From contig NZ_CP096199.1 of NCBI RefSeq assembly GCF_023195835.1, positions 2,666,001 through 2,730,000 of the forward strand: a stretch of 64,000 nucleotides of DNA, given 5' to 3'. The notes under the pieces were generated by a model. The model was not told where the DNA came from. It saw only the letters and a list, made by a program, of their open reading frames with translations, and ran no database searches. Made by a program: the position numbers and the translations under genes. Below, one piece after another: positions 30,859 through 43,378 of the stretch. Position 1 is the first letter of the stretch, and every line of letters starts with the position of its first letter. Source of the DNA: Vibrio sinaloensis (GTDB taxonomy: Bacteria; Pseudomonadota; Gammaproteobacteria; Enterobacterales; Vibrionaceae).

Positions 30859-30884
30859 ACCCTTTTTTGTGATTGGGTAGTCAA

Positions 30885-30920
30885 AAAATAAACGGCCCCA
30901 AAATAATTTTGGAGCCGTTT
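30885..30920 (-). terminator. Terminator of the S10 operon (after rpsQ)
   Basis: AACGGC-CCCAAAATAATTTTGGA-GCCGTT forms a long hairpin; on the minus strand it runs into TTTATTTTTT. It begins 24 bp beyond the rpsQ stop and separates the S10 from the spc transcription unit. Confidence 0.8.
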
Positions 30921-30944
30921 TATTTCATAGAATTAGCTAAGGGA

Positions 30945-31199
30945 TTAGCCTTTCGCTTTTTCTAGAACTTTTACCAAAGTCCAAGACTTAGTCTTAGACA
31001 TTGGACGACACTCTGCGATTTCAACGCTGTCGCCTAGGCCACATTCGTTGTTCTCGTCATGTGCGTGTACTTTTGTCGTGCGTTTTACGAACTTACCGTA
31101 AATTGGGTGTTTTACGAAACGTTCGATAGCAACAGTGATAGACTTGTCCATCTTGTCGCTGATTACACGACCTTGTTGAGTACGTTTTACTTCGCTCAT
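30945..31199 (-). CDS. rpsQ: 30S ribosomal protein S17
   Basis: An 84-residue OB-fold primary 16S-binding protein. It has [38 protein letters not shown] and a typical [19 protein letters not shown] end. Last gene of the S10 operon; its ATG shares one base with the rpmC stop. Confidence 0.98.
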   Translation of the reverse strand: MSEVKRTQQGRVISDKMDKSITVAIERFVKHPIYGKFVKRTTKVHAHDENNECGLGDSVEIAECRPMSKTKSWTLVKVLEKAKG

Positions 31200-31390
31200 T
31201 ATGCGCCTGCCTTCTCAGTCAAAACAGTTTTCACACGTGCGATATCACGGCGTACAGCTTTCAGAGTATGAGTTTGCTGTAGCTGACCAGTTGCAGCTTG
31301 CATGCGCAAGTTGAACTGTTCGCGTAGCAAATTCAATAGCTCAGCGTTAAGCTCTTCAACGCTTTTCTCGCGTAGATCTTGTGCTTTCAT
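31199..31390 (-). CDS. rpmC: 50S ribosomal protein L29
   Basis: A 63-residue helical-hairpin protein, [19 protein letters not shown]...[13 protein letters not shown], near the tunnel exit. The start at 31390 (ATG) overlaps the rplP stop by one base; a GTG one codon upstream is less likely. The stop overlaps the rpsQ ATG by one base. Confidence 0.97.
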   Translation of the reverse strand: MKAQDLREKSVEELNAELLNLLREQFNLRMQAATGQLQQTHTLKAVRRDIARVKTVLTEKAGA

Positions 31391-31800
31391 CACATCACCT
31401 GCTTAGTTACAAATGTAGTCTTGAATGGCAGTTTACGCGCCGCTAGACGGAACGCTTCACGAGCCAATTCTTCAGGTACACCACCCATTTCGTACATCAC
31501 CTTACCAGGTTGGATTTGGGCTACCCAGTACTCAACGTTACCTTTACCCTTACCTTGACGAACTTCAAGTGGTTTTTCTGTGATAGGTTTGTCTGGGAAC
31601 ACACGGATCCAGATTTTACCTTGACGCTTAACGTGACGTGTCATTGCACGACGTGCCGCTTCGATTTGACGAGCAGTTAGACGACCACGGCCAGTTGCTT
31701 TAAGACCGAATTCGCCGAAGCTTACATCAGTACCTTTAGCTAGACCACGGTTACGACCTGTCTGAACCTTACGGAACTTAGTACGTTTAGGTTGTAGCAT
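31390..31800 (-). CDS. rplP: 50S ribosomal protein L16
   Basis: A 136-residue protein near the peptidyl-transferase centre and A-site tRNA elbow. [50 protein letters not shown] and [12 protein letters not shown] are diagnostic. Follows rpsC by 11 bp. Confidence 0.98.
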   Translation of the reverse strand: MLQPKRTKFRKVQTGRNRGLAKGTDVSFGEFGLKATGRGRLTARQIEAARRAMTRHVKRQGKIWIRVFPDKPITEKPLEVRQGKGKGNVEYWVAQIQPGKVMYEMGGVPEELAREAFRLAARKLPFKTTFVTKQVM

Positions 31801-31811
31801 CTGTCGACTCC

Positions 31812-32510
31812 TTACTTACGGCCTTTGCGCTGCTTCTTAGGCTTGTCGCCTTTAGGCTCTACAGCGTTAGCTGCTGGCATACCGCCTAGAATCTCACCTT
31901 TGAAGATCCAAACTTTAATGCCGATCACACCGTATTGAGTGTGAGCCGAAGAAGTTGCGTAATCAATGTCAGCACGTAGAGTGTGTAGAGGCACACGGCC
32001 TTCACGGTACCACTCTGAACGTGCGATTTCAGCGCCGCCTAGACGACCACTTACTTCTACTTTGATACCTTTAGCACCTAGACGCATAGCGTTTTGTACC
32101 GCGCGCTTCATAGCACGACGGAACATAACACGACGCTCTAGCTGAGACGCGATGCTATCACCAACTAGCTGTGCATCTAGCTCAGGCTTACGTACTTCAG
32201 CGATGTTAATTTGCGCTGGTACACCTGCGATTTTAGCTACAGCTGCGCGTAGTTTTTCTACGTCTTCACCTTTCTTACCGATTACTACGCCTGGACGAGC
32301 AGTGTGAATAGTCACACGGATGCTCTTAGCAGGACGCTCGATAACGATGCGTGAAAGTGATGCTTTTTTCAGTTCACTTGTAAGGAACTGACGTACCTTG
32401 AAGTCGCCGTCTAGGTTGTCAGCGAATTCTTTGGTGTTAGCAAACCATGTAGCATTCCAAGGCTTAACGATGCCTAAACGAATACCATTAGGATGTACTT
32501 TTTGACCCAT
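31812..32510 (-). CDS. rpsC: 30S ribosomal protein S3
   Basis: A 232-residue protein lining the mRNA entry tunnel. It has an N-terminal KH domain (about 38-107: [29 protein letters not shown], with the GxxG loop) and a C-terminal domain ([31 protein letters not shown]). A basic tail [14 protein letters not shown] follows. Located between rplV and rplP. Confidence 0.98.
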   Translation of the reverse strand: MGQKVHPNGIRLGIVKPWNATWFANTKEFADNLDGDFKVRQFLTSELKKASLSRIVIERPAKSIRVTIHTARPGVVIGKKGEDVEKLRAAVAKIAGVPAQINIAEVRKPELDAQLVGDSIASQLERRVMFRRAMKRAVQNAMRLGAKGIKVEVSGRLGGAEIARSEWYREGRVPLHTLRADIDYATSSAHTQYGVIGIKVWIFKGEILGGMPAANAVEPKGDKPKKQRKGRK

Positions 32511-32529
32511 TGCTTACTCTCCTAGTCTC

Positions 32530-32862
32530 TTAGCGATCTGCTACAACAACAGTGATGTGGCTTGAACGCTTCAAGATACGATCCGCACGACCTTTAGCAC
32601 GAGGCATAATACGCTTCATGATTGGGCCTTCATCTACGAAGATTTTTGCGACATTTAGATCGTCAATATCTGCGCCTTCATTGTGCTCCGCGTTAGCGAT
32701 AGCTGACTCAAGAACTTTCTTGATTAGGTCAGCAGCTTTTTTGTTGCTGAACGTCAAGATTTCTAGAGCTTGGTCTACAGATTTACCACGAATTTGGTCC
32801 GCAACTAAGCGAGCTTTCTGAGGCGAAATGCGAGCAAAGTTATGTTTAGCTAGTGCTTCCAT
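32530..32862 (-). CDS. rplV: 50S ribosomal protein L22
   Basis: A 110-residue protein whose beta-hairpin (about 80-100: [22 protein letters not shown]) lines the exit tunnel where macrolides bind. [20 protein letters not shown] is the start; an extra ATG one codon upstream exists, but the second gives the family's usual length. No insertion or deletion in the hairpin is seen. Confidence 0.97.
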   Translation of the reverse strand: MEALAKHNFARISPQKARLVADQIRGKSVDQALEILTFSNKKAADLIKKVLESAIANAEHNEGADIDDLNVAKIFVDEGPIMKRIMPRAKGRADRILKRSSHITVVVADR

Positions 32863-32872
32863 CATCTACTCC

Positions 32873-33151
32873 TTAACGCTTCTTAGCTTTCTTATCCACG
32901 ACATGGCCGCGGTAAGTACGTGTTGGTGCGAATTCACCCAGTTTGTGACCGATCATTTCTTCGGTTACAAATACTGGTACGTGCTGACGACCATTATGGA
33001 CAGCGATGGTCAAACCGATCATCGTAGGGATGATCATTGAACGACGGGACCAAGTCTTAATAGGCTTCTTGTCTCCGCTTTCCACCGCTTTCTCTACCTT
33101 CTTCAGCAAGTGTAGGTCAATAAATGGACCTTTCTTGAGAGAACGTGGCAT
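32873..33151 (-). CDS. rpsS: 30S ribosomal protein S19
   Basis: The 92-residue small-subunit head protein. [22 protein letters not shown] and [25 protein letters not shown] are diagnostic. Lies between rplB and rplV. Confidence 0.98.
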   Translation of the reverse strand: MPRSLKKGPFIDLHLLKKVEKAVESGDKKPIKTWSRRSMIIPTMIGLTIAVHNGRQHVPVFVTEEMIGHKLGEFAPTRTYRGHVVDKKAKKR

Positions 33152-33172
33152 GGCGATTCCTCTTTATATAGA

Positions 33173-33997
33173 TTACTTGTTACGACGACGTACGATGTAC
33201 TTGTCAGTGCGTTTGTTCTTACGAGTCTTGAAGCCTTTAGTTGGCTGACCCCATGGTGAAACTGGGTGACGGCCACCAGAAGTACGACCTTCACCACCAC
33301 CGTGTGGGTGGTCTACTGGGTTCATTACCACACCGCGAACGGTAGGACGAACACCGCGCCAGCGGTTAGCACCAGCTTTACCAAGTTCACGTAGCATGTG
33401 CTCAGAGTTACCAACTTCACCGATTGTTGCACGGCCTTCAGAAAGTACTTTGCGCATTTCACCAGAACGTAGACGGATAGTTACGTATGCACCGTCGCGA
33501 GCAACGATTTGAGCATATGCACCAGCCGAACGAGCTAGCTGACCACCTTTACCAGGCTTAAGTTCAACGTTGTGTACAGTTGAACCTACTGGGATGTTAC
33601 GCATTGGAAGCGTGTTACCAGCTTTGATTGGTGCATCAACACCAGACTGGATAGCATCACCAGCTTGAACACCTTTAGGTGCTAGGATGTAACGACGCTC
33701 ACCGTCTGCGTACAGAACTAGAGCGATGTTAGCGCTACGGTTTGGATCGTATTCTAGACGCTCAACTTTCGCTGGGATACCGTCTTTAGTACGTTTGAAG
33801 TCAATTACACGGTAGTGGTGCTTGTGACCACCGCCGATGTGACGTACTGTGATACGACCGTTGTTGTTACGACCACCGTTCTTAGAGTTTTTCTCTAGAA
33901 GAGGTGCGTATGGCTTGCCCTTGTGTAGGTCAGCGTTAACAACTTTAACAACGTGACGACGACCAGGGGAAGTCGGCTTACATTTAACAATAGCCAT
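33173..33997 (-). CDS. rplB: 50S ribosomal protein L2
   Basis: The 274-residue protein close to the peptidyl-transferase centre. Signature segments are [17 protein letters not shown] (about 48-64), [13 protein letters not shown], and [26 protein letters not shown] with the conserved histidine (about 229). Ends [13 protein letters not shown]. Standard position between rplW and rpsS. Confidence 0.99.
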   Translation of the reverse strand: MAIVKCKPTSPGRRHVVKVVNADLHKGKPYAPLLEKNSKNGGRNNNGRITVRHIGGGHKHHYRVIDFKRTKDGIPAKVERLEYDPNRSANIALVLYADGERRYILAPKGVQAGDAIQSGVDAPIKAGNTLPMRNIPVGSTVHNVELKPGKGGQLARSAGAYAQIVARDGAYVTIRLRSGEMRKVLSEGRATIGEVGNSEHMLRELGKAGANRWRGVRPTVRGVVMNPVDHPHGGGEGRTSGGRHPVSPWGQPTKGFKTRKNKRTDKYIVRRRNK

Positions 33998-34013
33998 TTC
34001 TCAACTACTCCTG

Positions 34014-34316
34014 TTATTCCGCGCCGCCAACGAAGTCAAGATCTTGACCTTCTTTCAAAGTAACGTACGCTTTCTTAACGTCGCTGCGGCGACCTTGGCG
34101 TAGACCTTGACGTTTGGTCTTACCCTTAGTGATAAGAGTATTTACAGACTTAACTTCAACTTCAAATAGCTTTTCTACAGCTGCTTTGATCTCTTTTTTA
34201 GTAGCATCTTTAGCTACTTTGAAAACGATAGTGTTCGCTTTCTCAGCTGCCATAGTTGCTTTTTCAGAGATGTGCGGTGCACGTAGAACTTTTAGGATAC
34301 GCTCTTCTGAAATCAT
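34014..34316 (-). CDS. rplW: 50S ribosomal protein L23
   Basis: The 100-residue tunnel-exit protein that docks trigger factor and SRP. It has [39 protein letters not shown] and [17 protein letters not shown]. Its start overlaps the rplD stop by 4 bp (ATGA), so translation is coupled. Confidence 0.98.
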   Translation of the reverse strand: MISEERILKVLRAPHISEKATMAAEKANTIVFKVAKDATKKEIKAAVEKLFEVEVKSVNTLITKGKTKRQGLRQGRRSDVKKAYVTLKEGQDLDFVGGAE

Positions 34317-34915
34317 GCTAGCATCTCCTCAACTTGTTTAACTGCTTCAGCAGTCATTACAACTTTGTCGAACGCGATTAGTGAAACTGGGTCGATACCA
34401 GCAACGTCACGTGCGTCAACTTTGTATAGGTTACGAGCAGCTAGGAATAGATTCTCATCTACTTCGCTAGTCACGATCAGAGCGTCAGTTAGCTCAAGCT
34501 CTTTAAGCTTAGCTACTAGCTCTTTAGTTTTTGGTGCTTCTACTGAGAAGTTATCAACAACGATTAGACGCTCTTGACGAACAAGCTCAGAAAGAATGCT
34601 CTTCATAGCACCACGGTACATTTTTTTGTTTACTTTTTGGCTGTGATCTTGTGGTTTCGCAGCAAAAGTAACACCACCTGTACGCCAGATTGGGCTACGA
34701 ATTGTACCAGCGCGTGCGCGACCAGTACCTTTTTGACGCCATGGCTTCGCGCCACCGCCAGATACTTCAGAACGTGTTTTCTGAGCACGTGTACCTTGAC
34801 GAGCACCTGCTGCGTATGCAACAACTACTTGGTGTACAAGAGCTTCGTTAAACTCACGTCCGAAAGTAGTTTCGGAAACAGTTAGTGCATCAGCACCTTT
34901 AACCATTAGTTCCAT
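34313..34915 (-). CDS. rplD: 50S ribosomal protein L4
   Basis: A 200-residue protein that lines the exit tunnel and, in E. coli, represses the S10 operon by acting on its leader. [44 protein letters not shown] is the tunnel loop (about 44-87) and looks normal. Likely regulator of the S10 leader described below. Confidence 0.98.
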   Translation of the reverse strand: MELMVKGADALTVSETTFGREFNEALVHQVVVAYAAGARQGTRAQKTRSEVSGGGAKPWRQKGTGRARAGTIRSPIWRTGGVTFAAKPQDHSQKVNKKMYRGAMKSILSELVRQERLIVVDNFSVEAPKTKELVAKLKELELTDALIVTSEVDENLFLAARNLYKVDARDVAGIDPVSLIAFDKVVMTAEAVKQVEEMLA

Positions 34916-34932
34916 TACTTACTCCTGAGACG

Positions 34933-35562
34933 TTATGCTTTAACAGCTGGTTTAACGATCACGTTGCCGCCAGTTGCGCCTGGGACTGCACCTTTGATAA
35001 GAAGCAGGTTGCGCTCAGCGTCAACACGTACGATCTCTAGGTTTTGAGTCGTTACACGCTCAGCACCCATGTGACCTGCCATTTTCTTGCCTTTAAATAC
35101 GCGACCTGGAGTCTGACATTGACCGATAGAACCAGGAGCACGGTGAGACAATGAGTTACCGTGAGTAGCATCTTGAGTGCGGAAGTTCCAACGCTTAACA
35201 GCGCCTTGGAAACCTTTACCTTTAGAAGTACCAGTAACGTCTACTTTCTTAGTTTCGTTGAATAGTTCAACTGTTAGCTCAGCACCAACTTCAAACTCTT
35301 CACCGTTTTCCAAACGGAATTCCCAAAGACCGCGACCAGCTTCAACACCTGCTTTCGCAAAGTGACCTGCTTCTGGCTTAGTTACACGGTTAGCTTTCTT
35401 AGCACCAGTCGTTACCTGGATTGCTGCGTAGCCGTCTGTATCAAGAGTTTTCACTTGAGATACACGGTTAGCTTCAACCTCAACAACAGTTACTGGGATA
35501 GAAACGCCTTCTTCAGTAAATACGCGGGTCATGCCCACTTTACGACCGATTAGACCAATCAT
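34933..35562 (-). CDS. rplC: 50S ribosomal protein L3
   Basis: A 209-residue early-assembly protein reaching towards the peptidyl-transferase centre. [44 protein letters not shown] and [22 protein letters not shown] are diagnostic; the last carries the glutamine that is methylated in E. coli. Second gene of the S10 operon. Confidence 0.98.
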   Translation of the reverse strand: MIGLIGRKVGMTRVFTEEGVSIPVTVVEVEANRVSQVKTLDTDGYAAIQVTTGAKKANRVTKPEAGHFAKAGVEAGRGLWEFRLENGEEFEVGAELTVELFNETKKVDVTGTSKGKGFQGAVKRWNFRTQDATHGNSLSHRAPGSIGQCQTPGRVFKGKKMAGHMGAERVTTQNLEIVRVDAERNLLLIKGAVPGATGGNVIVKPAVKA

Positions 35563-35576
35563 TCTTCTAATCTCCC

Positions 35577-36185
<609 letters not shown>

Positions 36186-36191
36186 CGCTGC

Positions 36192-36219
36192 ATTATACAG
36201 ATCACAGTTTTACATGCAA
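36192..36219 (-). promoter_or_regulatory. S10 operon promoter
   Basis: The minus strand has TTGCAT (36214-36219), a 16-bp spacer and a perfect TATAAT (36192-36197). It is about 305 bp upstream of the rpsJ ATG. The CGAGATG array ends (in the minus-strand sense) about 27 bp upstream of the -35. Confidence 0.8.
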
Positions 36220-36245
36220 GGGTTGTTTGAAAAATAAACGGAGAA

Positions 36246-36364
<119 letters not shown>

Positions 36365-36370
36365 AATTTG

Positions 36371-36402
36371 AAGGGTTGACAGTGGGGGTCAACCCTTTTT
36401 TA
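36371..36402. terminator. Terminator-like hairpin between rlmB and the S10 operon
   Basis: AAGGGTTGAC and GTCAACCCTT form a 10-bp stem with a 7-8 nt loop. T-tail is stronger on the plus strand (TTTTTT), with a weaker CAAATTTTT on the minus strand. As rlmB is on the minus strand, it probably ends the rnr-rlmB transcript. Confidence 0.65.
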
Positions 36403-36470
36403 GATTCATACAATTAGACCAAAAAACTAGCCTACACTACCTGCAACTTTCGACTCGCTTACCACAAGTT

Positions 36471-36539
36471 CCTCTCGAAGGACGAAGTCCGTTCTAAAAT
36501 CTCGTAGGGCGAAGCCCGCTCTCGAAGCGAAGCGTTCTA
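36471..36539. repeat. 69-bp dispersed repeat, copy 2 (GAA-loop hairpin modules)
   Basis: Differs from copy 1 (22065-22133) at four positions only and has the same orientation. Hairpins GGAC-GAA-GTCC, GGGC-GAA-GCCC and a third AAGCGAAGCGTT module. It abuts the 3' end of rlmB (stop at 36548). Confidence 0.9.
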
Positions 36540-36547
36540 GCCGCTCG

Positions 36548-37285
36548 CTATGCGAGCCTTTGGCGTACTGCTTCAAACAGGCACACGCCTGAGGCTACCG
36601 ATACGTTGAGGCTTGAAACCGAACCTGCCATAGGGATCTTGATTAGGTCATCACAGGTTTCACGCGTTAGGCGGCGCATGCCGTCGCCTTCTGCGCCCAT
36701 CACGATCGCCAATGGGCCGGTTAATTTTGCTTGATAGATATCGTGAGTCGCTTCACCCGCCGTTCCAACAAACCAAATACCTTGCTCTTGCAGTGCACGC
36801 ATGGTGCGGGCAAGGTTGGTGACGCGAACGAGCGGTACCGTTTCAGCCGCACCGCAAGCAACCTTACTTACGGTGGCTGTAATGTTGGCCGACTTGTCTT
36901 TTGGTACGATAACCGCAGCCACACCCGCCGCATCGGCATTGCGTAGGCAAGCACCTAAGTTATGAGGGTCGGTGACACCATCGAGTACCAACAATAGTGG
37001 CGAGTCATGCTTGGCCAAAATGTCATCGAGATCATTTTCGTTCAGCTGTTTGGCGAGTTTAACGCGAGCCATGATACCTTGGTGATTGGCACCACGAGCT
37101 TTGTCATCGAGTGTTTTGCGCGTCATCTGCTGGATAGACACACCGCACATTTGCAGCTCGTTTAAAATCGGCATTAGACGGTCATCTTGACGACCTTTTA
37201 GGACGAACGCTTCAATGAAGCGTTCAGGTTCGCGCTCAAGGACGGCTTTCACGGCGTGAATACCGTAGATAAATTCATTACTCAT
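36548..37285 (-). CDS. rlmB: 23S rRNA (guanosine-2'-O-)-methyltransferase
   Basis: A SPOUT-class SAM enzyme that methylates G2251 of 23S rRNA. The 245-residue protein has an N-terminal L30e-like substrate domain (about 1-75) and the knotted catalytic domain with motif 1 [18 protein letters not shown] (about 107-124), motif 2 [14 protein letters not shown], and motif 3 [20 protein letters not shown]. 23 bp downstream of rnr, as in E. coli (rnr-rlmB). Confidence 0.97.
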   Translation of the reverse strand: MSNEFIYGIHAVKAVLEREPERFIEAFVLKGRQDDRLMPILNELQMCGVSIQQMTRKTLDDKARGANHQGIMARVKLAKQLNENDLDDILAKHDSPLLLVLDGVTDPHNLGACLRNADAAGVAAVIVPKDKSANITATVSKVACGAAETVPLVRVTNLARTMRALQEQGIWFVGTAGEATHDIYQAKLTGPLAIVMGAEGDGMRRLTRETCDDLIKIPMAGSVSSLNVSVASGVCLFEAVRQRLA

Positions 37286-37308
37286 TTAAAAACCTGTTGG
37301 TTAACTCT

Positions 37309-39762
37309 TTACTGCGCATCTTTCTTGGTGCGCTTGGTTTTCTTCGGCTTAGCACCCGGCTTCTTCTTACGCGCCTTGGTGACTTTTGGCTTCTTGCCTG
37401 CTTTACCTTCATCACGATCCGGTCGCTTAGTTGGCTCAACATCAGGACTGGCTTTACGCCCGCCTTTAGTGGCTGCGCGTTTTTTCTCTTTCGCTTTGCG
37501 CTTAGCCTCTGCTGCTCGCTTCTTGGCCGTCTTTCCTTCGCCGCGTAGCTTACGACTTGTTTCGACTAATTCAAAGTCAATTTGACGATCATCCAAGTTA
37601 ACCGAAAGGACCTTCACCTTGACCGAGTCACCCAAGCGGTAAATCGCACCAAAACTTTCGCCGATAAGTCTTTGACCAATCGGATCAAATTGATAGTAGT
37701 CATTGGCGAGTGCGGATATATGCACTAAGCCATCAATGTGCAGCTCGCTCAACCGAACAAAGAAGCCAAATCCAGTCACGTTGGCAATGACGCCTTCCAG
37801 CTCTTCACCAACATGGTCTTGCATGTATTCACATTTGAGCCAATCAGATACTTCTCGCGTCGCATCATCGGCGCGGCGCTCAGTCATGGAACACTGCTCG
37901 CCATAGAAGTCCATATCATCGAACGAGTAGTGATAGCCCCCTGTCGGCGTCCAGCGGTCTCTAACGGTGCCGTTTTCTTTGGCGATGAGGTACTTGATCG
38001 CGCGATGAAGCAGCAAATCGGGATAACGTCGAATCGGAGAAGTAAAGTGCGCGTAGCGTTTAAGCGCCAATCCAAAGTGACCGCAGTTGTCTGCGTTGTA
38101 TACCGCTTGCTTCATTGAGCGCAACAACATGGTTTGAATCAGCTCTTTGTCAGCACGCTCGCCAATTTGTCGTACTAAGTCGGCATAATCGGTAGGTGAT
38201 GGCTCCAAACCACCATTCAGGTGCAGACCAAGCTCTCCGAGAAAATCTCGAAAGCCTTGCAAGCGCAGTTCGCCTGGAGATTCATGAATACGATACAGAG
38301 CCGGCTCTTTGGCTTTTTCGACCAAAGACGCTGACGCAATATTCGCTAGAATCATGCACTCTTCAATCAACTTATGAGCGTCGTTGCGAATCACAGGTTC
38401 AATGCTGTCGATCTTGCGTTCCGCGTTGAAAATAAACTTAGTCTCGACCGTTTCAAATTCAATCGCGCCACGATGATCACGCGCTTGTTTCAGCACCTTG
38501 TACATTTTGTGCAACTCTTCGAGATGAGGAACAAGCGGCTCGTAGCGGCTACGCAACTCCTCATCGCCTTCGAGAATATCGTGGACTTTGTTATAAGTCA
38601 GACGCGCATGAGAGTTCATCACCGCTTCATAGTGTTTATAGCCTGAGAGCTTACCCGTTTCCGAGATGGTCATTTCACACACCATACATAGGCGGTCAAC
38701 TTGTGGATTGAGTGAACATAGTCCGTTGGAAAGCACCTCTGGTAACATAGGTACAACTTGCGATGGGAAGTAAACCGAGTTACCACGGTTAATAGCTTCT
38801 TTATCTAACGCGGTGTCTGGTCGAACATAATAGCTTACATCTGCAATCGCCACCCATAAGCGCCAGCCGCCGCCTTTTTTCGCTTCACAGTAAACCGCAT
38901 CATCGAAGTCTCGAGCGTCTTCACCATCAATAGTGACTAATGGCAGCTCGCGCAGGTCAACTCGACCCACTTTGGCTTCTTCTGGCACTTCTTCGCCCAG
39001 GCTTTCTATCTGCTTCTCAACCTCAACAGGCCAATCATGTGGGATCTGATGAGTGCGAATCGCAATTTGTGTCTCCATGCCCGGCGCCATATTCTCACCA
39101 AGGACTTCAATCACTTTACCCATCATGCCGCGAGAGCGTGAACCACGGTCGGTGATCTCAATCACCACCACGTTACCCATACGAGCGCCGGCACGAAGCT
39201 CGTTCGGGATCAAGATATCTTGATGAATGCGCGAGTCATCCGGTACAACATAGGAGTAGCCGTATTCCATAAAGAAACGACCAACGATTTGGCTTTGACG
39301 CTCCTCGAGAACGCGAACCAGACGCCCTTCCTTACGGCCGCGTTTTGAATTGTCTGTCGGTTGCACCAAGACATAATCACCATGGATGATGTTTTTCATC
39401 TGATGATGTGGCAGGACGATATCGTTATCCTTGCCGACACTTCCATCCGGGCGTACCCAACCATGACCGTCTTTATGGCCAATCACGTAGCCTTTGATCA
39501 TCTCGAGCTTTTCTGGCAATGCGTAACATTGACGACGAGTAAACACCAGTTGGCCGTCTCGCTCCATCGCTCTCAGACGACGACGTAAACCTTCGTACTG
39601 ATCTTCTCCCTCAAGCTTGAGCGCTTCGAACAGGTCATTGCGGTTCATGGGAACGCCTGCCTGACTGAGAAACTCTAGAATAAATTCTCGGCTCGGGATC
39701 GGATTGTCATAATTTTCCGATTCACGAGCTGCAAATGGGTCATTATGGATATTGTCTGACAT
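37309..39762 (-). CDS. rnr: Ribonuclease R
   Basis: A 3'-5' exoribonuclease that degrades structured RNA. The 817-residue protein has an N-terminal helix-turn-helix/cold-shock part ([29 protein letters not shown]), CSD domains, the RNB catalytic domain with [15 protein letters not shown] (about 278-292) and [21 protein letters not shown], an S1 domain (about 643-725), and a very basic lysine-rich tail. ATG at 39762 (MSDNIHND) with AGG 8 nt upstream was chosen over a GTG two codons earlier. Confidence 0.97.
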   Translation of the reverse strand: MSDNIHNDPFAARESENYDNPIPSREFILEFLSQAGVPMNRNDLFEALKLEGEDQYEGLRRRLRAMERDGQLVFTRRQCYALPEKLEMIKGYVIGHKDGHGWVRPDGSVGKDNDIVLPHHQMKNIIHGDYVLVQPTDNSKRGRKEGRLVRVLEERQSQIVGRFFMEYGYSYVVPDDSRIHQDILIPNELRAGARMGNVVVIEITDRGSRSRGMMGKVIEVLGENMAPGMETQIAIRTHQIPHDWPVEVEKQIESLGEEVPEEAKVGRVDLRELPLVTIDGEDARDFDDAVYCEAKKGGGWRLWVAIADVSYYVRPDTALDKEAINRGNSVYFPSQVVPMLPEVLSNGLCSLNPQVDRLCMVCEMTISETGKLSGYKHYEAVMNSHARLTYNKVHDILEGDEELRSRYEPLVPHLEELHKMYKVLKQARDHRGAIEFETVETKFIFNAERKIDSIEPVIRNDAHKLIEECMILANIASASLVEKAKEPALYRIHESPGELRLQGFRDFLGELGLHLNGGLEPSPTDYADLVRQIGERADKELIQTMLLRSMKQAVYNADNCGHFGLALKRYAHFTSPIRRYPDLLLHRAIKYLIAKENGTVRDRWTPTGGYHYSFDDMDFYGEQCSMTERRADDATREVSDWLKCEYMQDHVGEELEGVIANVTGFGFFVRLSELHIDGLVHISALANDYYQFDPIGQRLIGESFGAIYRLGDSVKVKVLSVNLDDRQIDFELVETSRKLRGEGKTAKKRAAEAKRKAKEKKRAATKGGRKASPDVEPTKRPDRDEGKAGKKPKVTKARKKKPGAKPKKTKRTKKDAQ

Positions 39763-39890
39763 AGGCACGCCTAATAAAGGAAGGAATTTAAATCTAGTAT
39801 ATCTGACTCACTGATTAAGCTACAGGTAAGTCGAAACAAATTCTTGAAATTTCACTGCCTTTTCATCAGTACACTGGTTTGTTCAAAAAC

Positions 39891-39921
39891 AACAATGCCC
39901 AGCGAAAGCTAGGCATTGTGT
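39891..39921 (-). terminator. Terminator of motX
   Basis: AATGCC-CAGC-GAAA-GCTA-GGCATT forms a long hairpin with one mismatch; on the minus strand it is followed by GTTGTTTTTG. Lies between motX and rnr. Confidence 0.65.
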
Positions 39922-39960
39922 TGCTAGGTTATGGTCACCGGAGTGCAATCGGATGACGCT

Positions 39961-40599
39961 CTACCAGAATGTGTCGCGTTTTTTCGCTCGCGCGATAATG
40001 TTTTGTGGCATTCGCCGTTCAAGACCTTGGCGCAAAATACTGATCCGTTTATGCATTCGTTGATCCGCTGTCACCGAGTTGTACAACCAGCGATAAGCAT
40101 CTTCATAGTCGAGCGGGCTACCATAATCTCTCAGCAGTAACTCAGCCAGATGAATACGCGCATTGAGGTTGCCCATAGCCGCCGCCTCACGCAGATACGG
40201 GATCGCACGCTCTTTATCTTGCTGCACTAAGGTGCCGCGTGAATAGTAACGACCAATTTGCTCCAACGCGGCAGGCAAACCTTGATGAGCTGCGTTTTCC
40301 ATGTAATAGAGCCCTAGCTCTACATCTTGGTCCACACATACGCCCCAGGCGAGCATGTCGCCATACAAAAACTCGTAAGCTGGTAGGCTGATACGCGTTG
40401 CACGGGCAACAATATCTTCGACCAACTGACAGTTATCAGCTTTAACTTGCTCAAGGTGTTGATTGTTGTTAATCAGTTTAATTAGTTCGGCTTCGGTATA
40501 TATGGGTACAGGTTCACCAATCTCAGACAGGGTGTTTGCCTGCACCACTGAGGCACTTAATGCCAGCACCATCGAAGCAGCTAATTGTCTTAGCTTCAT
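39961..40599 (-). CDS. motX: Sodium-driven flagellar motor protein MotX
   Basis: A secreted component of the T-ring of the polar sodium-driven motor, needed with MotY for stator assembly. The 212-residue precursor has a signal peptide (MKLRQLAASMVLALSASVVQA, in two parts) and Sel1-like repeats (LGLYYMENAAHQGLPAALEQIGRYYSRG; YLREAAAMGNLNARIHLAELLL). In Vibrio cholerae motX also lies between rnr and purA, to my recollection. A GCCGTCAT about 50 bp upstream (40650-40657) resembles the sigma-28 -10 element (GCCGATAA) but has no clear -35. A start three codons upstream is less likely. Confidence 0.9.
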   Translation of the reverse strand: MKLRQLAASMVLALSASVVQANTLSEIGEPVPIYTEAELIKLINNNQHLEQVKADNCQLVEDIVARATRISLPAYEFLYGDMLAWGVCVDQDVELGLYYMENAAHQGLPAALEQIGRYYSRGTLVQQDKERAIPYLREAAAMGNLNARIHLAELLLRDYGSPLDYEDAYRWLYNSVTADQRMHKRISILRQGLERRMPQNIIARAKKRDTFW

Positions 40600-40822
40600 G
40601 TTTTGCACTCTTAACTTCGACCAAAGAACGCTCGATATCTATAGCAATAATGACGGCAACCAGCCACTATTTCTGAAGGTACTGAGTCGTATCCTGATTT
40701 GCCACAAACGCGGCAAGCTTGATACTAGTATCGGCAATCATCGCTAACTCTTTAATCAAAATTGCCGCCACATGGCAAATTGTTGCCATAACAACATGAG
40801 ATTTCAAGGAAAATGAACATAA

Positions 40823-40849
40823 AAAAACCAGCGCCTGAGCGCTGGTTTT
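40823..40849 (-). terminator. Terminator of purA
   Basis: AAACCAGCGC and GCGCTGGTTT form a 10-bp stem with a 4-nt loop; on the minus strand more T residues follow. About 25 bp beyond the purA stop. Confidence 0.9.
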
Positions 40850-40873
40850 CAGAATATCTTTAACGATCAATCA

Positions 40874-42211
<1,338 letters not shown>

Positions 42212-42221
42212 TTAAAAATGG

Positions 42222-42249
42222 ATTCTAGCACTGAATCACACTCAGTGCA
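42222..42249 (-). promoter_or_regulatory. Probable purA promoter with overlapping inverted repeat
   Basis: On the minus strand an extended -10, TGCTAGAAT, with TAGAAT at 42222-42227, preceded by a perfect inverted repeat GCACTGA-N7-TCAGTGC (42228-42248) that fills the spacer. TGCACT sits 16 bp upstream of the -10 as a poor -35. The repeat could be an operator. It does not match the PurR consensus. Confidence 0.5.
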
Positions 42250-42327
42250 GTCATTTTTTAAGCACGGTCACACTACTCAATGCTAAATCATTGACCTAGC
42301 ATAATAACACGCTCATTTTTTCTACAA

Positions 42328-43269
42328 TTATTCGTCTGCGTAGATTTTTACGCTAAGTTGGCCATCAATATCGATAGCGGCGCGGTACATACCTGAGCTG
42401 TTCATGGCGAAATGAAAATCCCCTTTCGCATCGATGGCAATCAAGCCGCCCTCGCCTCCCATCTGCTTCAGTTCACCTTGGATGACGGCTTCGCTGGCAG
42501 TATGCACATCTTGATGTAAATAACGCATCCGGGCGGCCACATCTCCCGCTACGGTTTTGCGAATAAAATACTCGCCCATCCCCGTTGTTGAGACCGCTAC
42601 ATTGCCATTTTCGGCGAACGTCCCCGCTCCAATAATCGAAGAGTCTCCCACACGACCATACTTTTTGTTAGTCACGCCACCTGTGCTGGTTGCCGCGGCG
42701 AGGTTGCCGTGCTGATCCAGAGCGACCGCGCCAACCGTGCCGTACTTTTTATCATCCGGATATTTCGATTCTGAGAGCGCAAACAAGCCTTTCTCTTTCA
42801 TCGATTGCAGTTGCTGATAGCGGCGCTCGGTAAAGAAGTAATCTTGTTCGGTAAATGGATAGCCATTAGCAAAGGCAAACGCCTCCGCCCCTTCACCTAT
42901 CAGTAAGACGTGTTCACTTTTGTTCATCACATCTCGAGCCAGTTCAATCGGGTTTTTGATATGACGAACGCCAGCAATCGCCCCTGCATTGAGATCTTTT
43001 CCATCCATTACCGATGCATCCATTTCAACCATCTCTTGGTGAGTCAGCACAGAGCCTTTACCGGCGTTAAAGTTCGGTGAGTCTTCCAACACTTTAACCG
43101 CTGCAACGACCGCATCTAGCGCATCACCGGATTGAGCAAGAATGCGATGCCCAGCACGAACCGACGCTTCAAGGTCGGCGAGGATGGACGCTTTTAACTC
43201 GTCGCTCATTTGCTCACGTAGTATGGTTCCCGCTCCGCCGTGAATAGCGATTGAGAATGGTTGGCTCAT
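42328..43269 (-). CDS. iaaA: Isoaspartyl peptidase / type III L-asparaginase
   Basis: An Ntn-hydrolase that cleaves itself and then removes isoaspartyl residues from dipeptides and hydrolyses asparagine. The 313-residue precursor has HGGAGTI near the start and the autoprocessing site KKYGTVGAV, with the nucleophile threonine at about T178. Substrate-site GDSSIIGAG and STTGMGEYFIR follow. No signal peptide, so cytoplasmic like E. coli IaaA. The gene lies between slyD and purA on the same strand. Confidence 0.92.
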   Translation of the reverse strand: MSQPFSIAIHGGAGTILREQMSDELKASILADLEASVRAGHRILAQSGDALDAVVAAVKVLEDSPNFNAGKGSVLTHQEMVEMDASVMDGKDLNAGAIAGVRHIKNPIELARDVMNKSEHVLLIGEGAEAFAFANGYPFTEQDYFFTERRYQQLQSMKEKGLFALSESKYPDDKKYGTVGAVALDQHGNLAAATSTGGVTNKKYGRVGDSSIIGAGTFAENGNVAVSTTGMGEYFIRKTVAGDVAARMRYLHQDVHTASEAVIQGELKQMGGEGGLIAIDAKGDFHFAMNSSGMYRAAIDIDGQLSVKIYADE

Positions 43270-43319
43270 GATTGGTCTCCGTATCTCTAACGACCTTGTT
43301 GGTATAGAACAATTAACAA

Positions 43320-43353
43320 AAAAGGCGCTTCCCGTACAGCAGGAAGCGCCTTG
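43320..43353 (-). terminator. Terminator of slyD
   Basis: AAGGCGCTTCC and GGAAGCGCCTT form an 11-bp stem with a 9-nt loop; on the minus strand TTTTTTG follows. Lies between slyD and iaaA. Confidence 0.9.
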
Positions 43354-43378
43354 TATAATTTAGCTATCAGCTAACGGC

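Noticed and set aside
30845..30884. TTGACT at 30879-30884 as a normal -35 for the spc promoter
   Set aside because: The spacer to TACAAT is 22 bp, too long for sigma-70; the extended -10 explains the site better.
37309..37560. Possible coding on the plus strand opposite the end of rnr
   Set aside because: It is the complement of the lysine-rich RNase R tail; repetitive codons explain the lack of stops.
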